Source of the DNA: Vitreoscilla sp.
GTDB lineage: Bacteria > Pseudomonadota > Gammaproteobacteria > Burkholderiales > Burkholderiaceae
Assembly (NCBI GenBank): GCA_014378125.1
Contig: JACMOG010000131.1
Location: forward strand, 1-6,168
Length of the DNA: 6,168 nucleotides
Reading direction: 5' to 3'
This document shows positions 1-4,505 of the stretch, one piece after another; position 1 is the first letter of the stretch; each line of letters opens with the position of its first letter. The notes under the pieces are model-generated. The model was not told the DNA's origin. It worked only from the letters and a program-made list of their open reading frames with translations, and did no database searches. A program made the position numbers and the translations under genes.

Positions 1-791
1 AGGCCGCTCTTGGTCACGGCCGTGCCGATGATTTCCATCGCATCGTTGATGCCGGTGGCCACGAAGCTGGTCAGGCCGGGGAACAGGTTGCTCAGGTCCA
101 GCATCTTGCCGTTGCTGTACAGGAACGAGTGCTGCACGGTGCTCCCGGCCAGCGTCGACATGCCGATCACGTCGCCGAACGAGTCCATGCCCAGCGCGTA
201 GCTGTTCTTGCCGCCCAGCGTGCCCAGGTCCGTCATCTTGCCGTCGGCGAAGATGAAGGCGTGCGTGGCGGCGTTGTTCGCCGTGGTGGCGTTGCCGATC
301 ATCGCACCCGACGAATTGATCGCCACCGCGATGCTCGTCGTGCCGCCGAGCGTGCCGATGTCGATCATGCTGCCGCCCACGTACTCGAACGCGTGCTTCG
401 ACGCATCGCCGCCGAGCGTCGAGTTGCCGATCACGATGCCCGAACCGTTGATCGCGACGGCCCCGCTCGAGGTGCCCCCCAGGGTGCCCAGGTCGGTCAT
501 GCCCCCCTGGGCATACAGGAACGCGTGGCTGGCCGCGTCGCCGCTGGTGTTGGAATTGCCCACCACCTGGCCGGCGTTGTTGACCGCGATCGCCGAGCTG
601 CTCGTGCCGCCCAGGGTCTTCAGGTCGGTGATGCGGCCCCCCGTATAGGTGAACGCGTGCGTGCTCGCATTGCCGGCCTCGTTGCCGTAGCCCACCACCT
701 CGCCGCTCGCGTTCATGCCCGTCACGTACGTGCCGTTGCCACCCAGAGAGCCCAAAGGGTTGAACTTGCCATCGGCATAGAGGAAGGCCTG
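1..791 (-). repeat. 132-bp tandem coding repeats (six 44-residue HAF units)
   Basis: The six HAF units of the minus-strand gene fall at codons 109, 153, 197, 241, 285 and 329, a constant spacing of 132 bp with no insertions. The best conserved DNA block encodes the DLGTLGG core and reads on the plus strand roughly ccgcccagcgtgcccaggt, near 211, 343, 476 and 608. Copies differ at many third positions, so the array is old or has been diversifying rather than freshly duplicated. The first unit (GKFNPLGSLGG) and last unit (GKMLDLSNLFPG) are the most diverged, as expected for capping repeats. Confidence 0.9.
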
Positions 792-1115
792 CGACGATGT
801 AGAGCCCTGGCCCGCCACCATGCCGGCCGCGTTGACGTAGTACGAGCCGCCGGAGGTACCGTTGAGCGCGCTCGCGTCGGCGATGCTGGAGCCGCTGTAG
901 CTGAACGTGCCGATGCCCCCGCTGGCGACGAACCCCTGGCCGATTCCGTAGCCCGTGGCCGAAGGCGGGAGCGGGCCGACGAAGCTGCCGTCCAGGGCGC
1001 CGAGGTCGGTGTAGCCCCAGCCCGTGCCGCTGTCCGCCGATGCGGGGAGGCAGGCGCATGCGCCGGCCAGGAGCAGGGCGGATGCGAAGGGCGAACGAAG
1101 GAACGTGTATGTCAT
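1..1115 (-). CDS. Exported HAF-repeat protein (C-terminus cut by window edge)
   Basis: The reading frame runs leftward from the ATG at 1115-1113 for 371 codons plus two bases and is still open at the left edge. The N-terminus looks like a Sec signal peptide: R7, a hydrophobic stretch about residues 11-23, and probable cleavage after PASA (A27). Cysteines 20 and 22 sit in an AGACAC context, a poor lipobox. From residue 109 there are six copies of a repeat of exactly 44 residues, consensus HAFxYxxGxMTDLGTLGGxxSxAxAINxxGxVIG; H153, H197, H241, H285 and H329 mark the register. A degenerate copy precedes them (residues 71-102). This is the signature of the HAF family of extracellular repeat proteins, whose function is unknown. 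Many members end in a PEP-CTERM anchor; here that end is outside the window. No earlier in-frame ATG occurs before a stop at 1188-1190, and no clear Shine-Dalgarno precedes the start. Family assignment is firm; role is unknown. Confidence 0.9.
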   Translation of the reverse strand, partial: MTYTFLRSPFASALLLAGACACLPASADSGTGWGYTDLGALDGSFVGPLPPSATGYGIGQGFVASGGIGTFSYSGSSIADASALNGTSGGSYYVNAAGMVAGQGSTSSQAFLYADGKFNPLGSLGGNGTYVTGMNASGEVVGYGNEAGNASTHAFTYTGGRITDLKTLGGTSSSAIAVNNAGQVVGNSNTSGDAASHAFLYAQGGMTDLGTLGGTSSGAVAINGSGIVIGNSTLGGDASKHAFEYVGGSMIDIGTLGGTTSIAVAINSSGAMIGNATTANNAATHAFIFADGKMTDLGTLGGKNSYALGMDSFGDVIGMSTLAGSTVQHSFLYSNGKMLDLSNLFPGLTSFVATGINDAMEIIGTAVTKSG

Positions 1116-1236
1116 GGCGCTGTGCTTTCGACGGACGGCGCACGCGCCCGCGGCATGCGGACGCGCCTCGAGCGCCAGCCTGCGAGCCTAAGCGGATGCG
1201 TTGACATGGCGGTGTCCCCCGCGCGGCCCGGGGCAT

Positions 1237-1254
1237 GCCGTTCGGCCTATGTCG
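1237..1254 (+). promoter_or_regulatory. Candidate regulatory motif GCCG-TT-CGGCCTATGTCG, copy 1
   Basis: The ten bases GCCGTTCGGC form a small palindrome followed by CTATGTCG. A copy differing only in the two central bases (AA for TT) lies at 6031-6048, also in a spacer upstream of an exported-protein gene, and CGATTCAC follows both copies (1267-1274 and 6047-6054). This copy ends 79 bp before the GTG of the lipoprotein gene and about 120 bp from the HAF start, so it could serve either. That it is a protein-binding site or promoter part is inference. Confidence 0.4.
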
Positions 1255-1270
1255 CGATGCGGGTCGCGAT
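1251..1270 (+). repeat. Direct repeat GTCGCGAT-N4-GTCGCGAT
   Basis: GTCGCGAT occurs at 1251-1258 and again at 1263-1270, a 12-bp period, about one turn of the helix. Each copy contains the palindrome TCGCGA. The right-edge copy of the neighbouring motif lacks this extra unit, so it may be a local 12-14 bp duplication. Two same-face sites 64 bp before a start codon would suit an activator or repressor, but this is inferred from spacing only. Confidence 0.4.
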
Positions 1271-1320
1271 TCACGCCGCGTCGCACAAGCCGGACATCAT
1301 CCGTCCGTGCCCCCCGGTAC

Positions 1321-1326
1321 GGAAAG
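1321..1326 (+). promoter_or_regulatory. Ribosome binding site selecting the GTG start at 1334
   Basis: GGAAAG lies seven bases before GTG at 1334-1336. It supports GTG over an in-frame ATG 99 bp upstream at 1235, which would add 33 residues and bury the signal sequence and lipobox in the interior of the protein. Confidence 0.65.
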
Positions 1327-1333
1327 ATCCCAC

Positions 1334-2113
1334 GTGAACGAGTCAAGACCAGCGGCGCCGGCCGCATCCTTTCGACGCAAGCTCCTGCTGGGCGTCCCTT
1401 TCGGCGTCGCCGCGCTGCAGGGGTGTGGCGGAGCCTCCGCCGCTCCGGCGCCGGTCCCCGCTCCTGCGCCGTCAACTGCGCTTCCGCCGGTCACTGCCGT
1501 CGGCAGCTGGGCCGCGCGCCCGTCCGCGGTCGGCTCCGCGGGTCTGGCCATCCTCGTGCCGGACGTTGGCTCGCGCGGCTCCCTTTGGGTGTCCGACGGC
1601 AGCGCCTGGGTGCCGGCGTCCAACCCGCTGACCTTGGCGCGCAAATTCAGCAACGCGCGCATGGATGCCTCGGTGGGGCCGTTCGCCGACGTCTTTCTGG
1701 ACAGCTTCACGGTGCCGGCCTACGTGATCGGCCCGGCCTCCGGCCTGCGTATCACCGCAGCGTATTCGTTCCCCGGCGGCGGCGTGGCCCCGAAGGCGCC
1801 CCAGATACGCGCCTACGTGGGCGTCGGCACCTACGCCTCCAGCGCGACGCCCTTGCTGGACACCCGCGGACAGTTCGCGACCCAGGCGACCGTGCTGCTC
1901 AACGTGACGCTGCAGAACCGCAACGCGATGGCGTCCAACCAGATCCGGCCCGTGGACTACGGGCTCGGCGCGAGCCCCAACGCCTTCGTCAACTCGACGA
2001 TCGACTTCACGCAGGACGTGACGATCGGCTTCGGCGCGCTGAACAATGCCGCATCGACGAGCCCGGCCGACCAGCAGGTGCTCGAGTGGTTCAGCGTCGA
2101 GATGATCGCCTGA
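1334..2113 (+). CDS. Small proline-linker lipoprotein of unknown function
   Basis: The product is 259 residues from a GTG start. The N-terminus has a basic patch (R14-R15-K16), a hydrophobic segment (L17-A27) and a lipobox L28-Q29-G30-C31, so lipidation at Cys31 is likely; the +2 residue is Gly, not Asp, which favours the outer membrane. The FRRKLLL stretch is loosely Tat-like. A low-complexity Ala/Pro linker (about 34-53) leads to a folded part. Residues 63-94 carry a VGSAG...VPDVG..GSLWVSDGSAWVP pattern, similar from memory to short beta-rich modules in phage tail or particle proteins. The rest looks beta-rich, with N/S/T/G, and ends in EWFSVEMIA. The stop overlaps the ribosome binding site of the downstream glycoside hydrolase gene, so the two are probably translationally coupled. 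No enzyme motif is recognised. An adaptor or carbohydrate-binding role next to the hydrolase is a guess. Confidence 0.78.
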   Translation: MNESRPAAPAASFRRKLLLGVPFGVAALQGCGGASAAPAPVPAPAPSTALPPVTAVGSWAARPSAVGSAGLAILVPDVGSRGSLWVSDGSAWVPASNPLTLARKFSNARMDASVGPFADVFLDSFTVPAYVIGPASGLRITAAYSFPGGGVAPKAPQIRAYVGVGTYASSATPLLDTRGQFATQATVLLNVTLQNRNAMASNQIRPVDYGLGASPNAFVNSTIDFTQDVTIGFGALNNAASTSPADQQVLEWFSVEMIA

Positions 2114-2116
2114 GGA
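2112..2116 (+). promoter_or_regulatory. Ribosome binding site overlapping the upstream stop codon
   Basis: GAGGA at 2112-2116 shares two bases with the TGA stop at 2111-2113 and lies ten bases before the ATG at 2127. This arrangement suggests translational coupling between the lipoprotein and hydrolase genes. Confidence 0.6.
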
Positions 2117-2126
2117 CACCGCCGCG

Positions 2127-3335
2127 ATGCCCGTGATCGTCCCCCTGGTGCGCGCCGGCGACGTCGTCATGCCGATGTCGGTGCCGGCCGGCAGCGTCGG
2201 CGTGAGTGTGTCGGGCAACGCCTACGTCTTCGACATCGTCGACGACTTCTTCTCGCTCGACATTCCCGCCCGGCTGGGCATGAGCGTGCTGTCCACGCCG
2301 CGGGTGGTGGCCTCGCGCTTTGCGGGCATGCACTACCACGCGCGCCGCCCCACTGTGTCGTATGCGCTGGCACGCAACGTCGACCTGCAAGGATGCATGT
2401 GGTGGGCCATCGCCGCGGGCGGGCGCGGACTCTACGACTGGACGGCGCTTGACGCGTACGTGGGTGACGCGGCCGCCGGCGGCCGCGACATCATCTTCAA
2501 CTTCGCCGGCACGCCCACATGGGCGTCTGCGCGGCCCGGCGAGCCCGGCCACTACGCGCCGGGTAGCGATGCCGAACCCGCCGACATCGCCGACCTGGGC
2601 GCGTTCGCCACGGCCGTCTGCGCGCGCTACGTGGCTCGCGGCACGCCAGTCACCGCCTTCGAGATCGGCAACGAGCCCAAGTTCGCCGGCGGAGGCGGCG
2701 TCGCCCAGGGCAACTACTTCACCGGACAGCCGCAAGCGCTGGCCGCAATGGCGCGCGCGATTCATCAGGCTGTGAAGGCGCAGGATCCCCGCGCGCTCTT
2801 GCTGTCGCCGTCGCCCACGGGCCTCGAGTTCCCTTGGGTGCCGGGCGACACGTCGGGCACCGACCACCTCGACCGCTTCCTCGCGGCCGACGACGGCGGC
2901 GGCGGCGGCGGCCTGGGCCGCGACTGGGTCGACGCGATCGCGTTCCACGCGTATTCGCACGACGGCACCAACAACGTCTTCGCGATCCCGCAGATGGTGG
3001 CCAACGTGCGCCGCTGCATGGCGCTGCACGACCTCGCGGACCGCCCGATCTGGATCACCGAGACCAGCGCCATCACGCCGGCGCTGGACACCTTCGTCGG
3101 CCAGCACCAGCAGGACTACATCGCGCGCACGCTGTTGCTGGCGCTGGGATGCGGGGTCGAGCGCGTGGTCTGGTACGCCTGGGACGATCCGCTCGGCTTC
3201 GCTGCGCAGCCGGCCGTCGCCGCGCGCTGGGACGCGCTGGTGGCGCAGCTCGCCGGAGCGACGCTCTCGATGGTCAACATCCTGGGGACGCGGCGCGTGG
3301 CGGCGGTGGTCGACGGCGTGCGGATGCTGGTCTGA
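2127..3335 (+). CDS. Clan GH-A glycoside hydrolase (GH39/GH5-like TIM barrel)
   Basis: The product is 402 residues. It should hydrolyse a beta-linked polysaccharide or oligosaccharide by a retaining mechanism; the substrate cannot be read from sequence. Clan GH-A landmarks appear in order: GTPTWAS (residues 128-134), FEIGNEPK with the presumed acid/base Glu183 (179-185), FHAYS (273-277), PIWITETS with the presumed nucleophile Glu312 (308-314), and WYAWDD (349-354). The order and 129-residue gap suit strands 4 and 7 of the barrel; the style is closest to GH39/PslG-like proteins. The first 55 residues form a separate beta-rich module ending FDIVDDFFSLDIPARLGM. No signal peptide is evident, odd for a polysaccharide hydrolase behind a lipoprotein gene. 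A run of six glycines (257-262) sits in a surface-loop position. The start is supported by GAGGA overlapping the previous stop. The frame is closed by TGA at 2103-2105, so a longer fusion would need a frameshift. Enzyme class is confident; family number is not. Confidence 0.85.
   Translation: MPVIVPLVRAGDVVMPMSVPAGSVGVSVSGNAYVFDIVDDFFSLDIPARLGMSVLSTPRVVASRFAGMHYHARRPTVSYALARNVDLQGCMWWAIAAGGRGLYDWTALDAYVGDAAAGGRDIIFNFAGTPTWASARPGEPGHYAPGSDAEPADIADLGAFATAVCARYVARGTPVTAFEIGNEPKFAGGGGVAQGNYFTGQPQALAAMARAIHQAVKAQDPRALLLSPSPTGLEFPWVPGDTSGTDHLDRFLAADDGGGGGGLGRDWVDAIAFHAYSHDGTNNVFAIPQMVANVRRCMALHDLADRPIWITETSAITPALDTFVGQHQQDYIARTLLLALGCGVERVVWYAWDDPLGFAAQPAVAARWDALVAQLAGATLSMVNILGTRRVAAVVDGVRMLV
2895..2912 (+). 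repeat. (GGC)6 microsatellite
   Basis: Six perfect GGC codons encode Gly257-Gly262 of the glycoside hydrolase, between FLAADD and LGRDW. Triplet slippage here would change loop length without a frameshift. Confidence 0.85.
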
Positions 3336-3421
3336 ACCCATGGTTGCGTAGTCTGTTCGGCGTGTTTCGCGCGCTTGCGGCAAACGACCATGTCACGTTG
3401 AGCACAAATACTCCGACGTCT

Positions 3422-3446
3422 GCTGCAAATGCAGCCTTGTTCTTTT
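3422..3446 (+). terminator. Possible weak intrinsic terminator of the hydrolase operon
   Basis: GCTGC at 3422-3426 pairs with GCAGC at 3431-3435 around the four-base loop AAAT, followed by CTTGTTCTTTTT. The stem is short and the T-run interrupted, so termination would be weak. The same perfect palindrome (GCTGCA-AA-TGCAGC) could instead be an operator for the PEP-CTERM gene. Confidence 0.35.
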
Positions 3447-3572
3447 TGTGCAGGGGCCTCACGGCTCCATCTGCCCGCAGCCACCGCCGCAGCAGCCCAC
3501 TCCGGAGGGCGTGATGCCAGCGACAGGCCCGTCAGGTGGTCGAGTTCTCGAAACAACGACTTCCTCATATCT

Positions 3573-3579
3573 AGGAGAG
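3573..3579 (+). promoter_or_regulatory. Ribosome binding site of the PEP-CTERM gene
   Basis: AGGAGAG ends three bases before the ATG at 3583. It is one of the strongest Shine-Dalgarno sequences in the window and fixes this start, which places a clean signal peptide at the N-terminus, over the upstream in-frame ATG at 3448. Confidence 0.8.
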
Positions 3580-3582
3580 ACC

Positions 3583-4392
3583 ATGAAACTGAAACTCATC
3601 GCGACCGCCATCGCCCTGACCCTGAGCGCCGCCTCGCACGCCACCAACATCGTCCTGCCTACCACCGCCGGCGGCAGCGACGTGCTGCTGTCCGTCTGGG
3701 AACAGGGCGCCGCCGGCGCCCCCGACCAGTCGTTCACGCTGGACACGGGCATCAACATGGCGACGTTCCTGGCCAACCCGACCAGCCTGTCGGCCACGCT
3801 GCTGTCCACGGACTCGCTGTGGACCAGCTTCCTGGCGTCGTCCAACGTCGCGTCCCTGCAATGGGCCGTGGAAGCCTCGGGCAAGGTCGTCTCTCCGAAC
3901 CCGGCCGACGGCACCGGCAAGCAGCCCAGCATCCTGTCGACCATCACCGCCGGCACCACCGCGGCCGCCGTCGGCCAGTTCACGGTCGTGATCGGCGGCA
4001 TGAGCGGCCAGAACCTGGGCTACATCAACGCCCTGAACCAGATCGCCCCCAACCCGCAGGAAAGCGTCAACCCGGTGGGTACCAACGCCTACTTCCAGGG
4101 CTACCAGATGGACAGCTGGAACCTGCAGACCAACGGCGTCAATGGTCCGTGGACCGCTTCGAACGCTCTTGGCACCAGCGCGCAAGTCCTGCAGCTGACC
4201 AACAGCAAGAACTCGCCGGACGTCGGCTACGCCAACCTGCTGGCCGGCACGATCAGCTTCGCGCAGAGCGGTGCCAACTACGTGCTCAGCTACAACGTGG
4301 CCGCCGTTCCGGAGGCCCCGGCTTCCATGATGGGTCTCGCCGGTCTGGGCCTGCTGGCCTTCATGGCCGCGCGCCGCCGCAAGGACGCCTGA
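3583..4392 (+). CDS. PEP-CTERM sorting-domain surface protein
   Basis: The product is 269 residues. It has a Sec signal peptide (K2, K4, hydrophobic 5-17, cleavage after SHA at A20) and a C-terminal sorting tail: V242-P243-E244-A245-P246, a hydrophobic helix about 247-263, then R264-R265-R266-K267-D268. This tripartite tail is the PEP-CTERM signal recognised by exosortases, which are linked to exopolysaccharide export in Gram-negative bacteria. The motif is PEAP rather than the usual PEP. The exported middle is Ser/Thr/Asn/Gly-rich, probably beta-rich, and has no cysteine. Its early part (SDVLLSVWE at 32-40, SLW.SFL at 78-84, SLQWAVEA at 91-98) recalls an uncharacterised PEP-CTERM subfamily of high-GC betaproteobacteria; that resemblance is from memory. 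No exosortase gene is in the window, so the enzyme must be encoded elsewhere. The next gene in the same direction encodes a PstS-like protein. Function unknown; localisation call is strong. Confidence 0.88.
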   Translation: MKLKLIATAIALTLSAASHATNIVLPTTAGGSDVLLSVWEQGAAGAPDQSFTLDTGINMATFLANPTSLSATLLSTDSLWTSFLASSNVASLQWAVEASGKVVSPNPADGTGKQPSILSTITAGTTAAAVGQFTVVIGGMSGQNLGYINALNQIAPNPQESVNPVGTNAYFQGYQMDSWNLQTNGVNGPWTASNALGTSAQVLQLTNSKNSPDVGYANLLAGTISFAQSGANYVLSYNVAAVPEAPASMMGLAGLGLLAFMAARRRKDA

Positions 4393-4400
4393 GGCGTCCT
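4382..4400 (+). other. Hairpin with the stop codon in its loop
   Basis: AGGACGCC (4382-4389) and GGCGTCCT (4393-4400) are perfect inverted repeats separated by exactly the TGA stop codon (4390-4392) of the PEP-CTERM gene. In mRNA this would be an 8-bp, GC-rich stem with a three-base loop made of the terminator codon. No T-run follows. It may act with the next two hairpins in termination or transcript stabilisation. Confidence 0.6.
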
Positions 4401-4417
4401 CTCCTCCCCGTCTGATC

Positions 4418-4443
4418 GCCCCGGACCGTGCGTGGTCCGGGGC
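4418..4443 (+). terminator. Strong intergenic hairpin, possible terminator or stabiliser
   Basis: GCCCCGGACC (4418-4427) pairs perfectly over ten bases with GGTCCGGGGC (4434-4443), loop GTGCGT. There is no T-run after it, so intrinsic termination is uncertain; it may block 3' exonucleases or attenuate transcription into the next gene. Confidence 0.45.
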
Positions 4444-4475
4444 CAGGAACCGAGTCCACGCGACCCGGTTCCTGG
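4443..4475 (+). other. Second strong intergenic hairpin
   Basis: CCAGGAACCG (4443-4452) pairs with CGGTTCCTGG (4466-4475), and after one A-C mismatch GTC/GAC extend the stem to a five-base loop CACGC (4457-4461). It abuts the previous hairpin, sharing base 4443, and ends 21 bases before the AGGA ribosome binding site at 4497-4500. If the genes are co-transcribed, or if a promoter lies just upstream, it sits in the leader of the PstS-like gene and could influence its translation. Confidence 0.5.
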
Positions 4476-4505
4476 TTCAACTCGCCCCAGCCTTTTAGGA
4501 ACACC

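Larger units (their letters stand above)
1116..1333. other. Divergent intergenic spacer
   Basis: This 218-bp stretch separates the leftward HAF gene from the rightward lipoprotein gene and should hold both promoters. A TTGACA at 1201-1206 resembles a -35 box but has no matching -10 at 16-18 bp. The notable elements are a palindrome-plus-tail motif at 1237-1254 and overlapping direct repeats at 1251-1270, listed separately. No small gene with a convincing ribosome binding site was found here. Confidence 0.6.
3336..3582 (+). other. Intergenic spacer before the PEP-CTERM gene
   Basis: This 247-bp stretch is visibly less GC-rich than its surroundings in places (about 3395-3450 and 3550-3572), as expected for a regulatory region. 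It contains a palindrome followed by a T-rich run (3422-3446) and a diverged relative of the palindrome-tail motif (CTGTTCGGCGTGTTTCGCG, 3353-3371, 15 of 19 bases matching 1238-1256). No sigma-70 or sigma-54 promoter pair with proper spacing was convincing. The PEP-CTERM frame is open upstream to 3448, but that extension is proline-rich and lacks a ribosome binding site. Confidence 0.6.

Noticed and set aside
208..648. Plus-strand open frame with a periodic protein
   Set aside because: Its periodicity is the antisense echo of the 132-bp HAF repeats; no ribosome binding site or independent domain is seen.
1..800. Regular 132-bp repeats considered as a CRISPR or minisatellite array
   Set aside because: The period is far too long for CRISPR, the copies are divergent, and they translate into HAF protein repeats in one open frame.
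1201..1229. TTGACA at 1201-1206 as a sigma-70 promoter
   Set aside because: No -10-like hexamer occurs 16-18 bp downstream; the region there is GCGCGGCCCG.
1235..1333. Upstream ATG start for the lipoprotein gene
   Set aside because: It would add 33 residues before the signal sequence and lies inside the candidate regulatory motif; GTG at 1334 has a ribosome binding site.
129..1337. Long plus-strand open frame of 402 codons across the HAF gene
   Set aside because: Its translation is dominated by Arg, Ala, Val and His, typical of a shadow frame in GC-rich DNA. The minus strand here encodes a clear repeat protein with a signal peptide.
2103..2130. Lipoprotein and hydrolase as one gene split by a frameshift
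   Set aside because: The hydrolase frame has a TGA at 2103-2105, leaving only eight bases of overlap, and the hydrolase has its own ribosome binding site and ATG; two genes are the simpler reading.
2091..3383. Minus-strand open frame of 430 codons opposite the hydrolase
   Set aside because: The product is Arg/His/Ala/Gly-rich with no fold pattern, whereas the plus strand carries all clan GH-A motifs in order.
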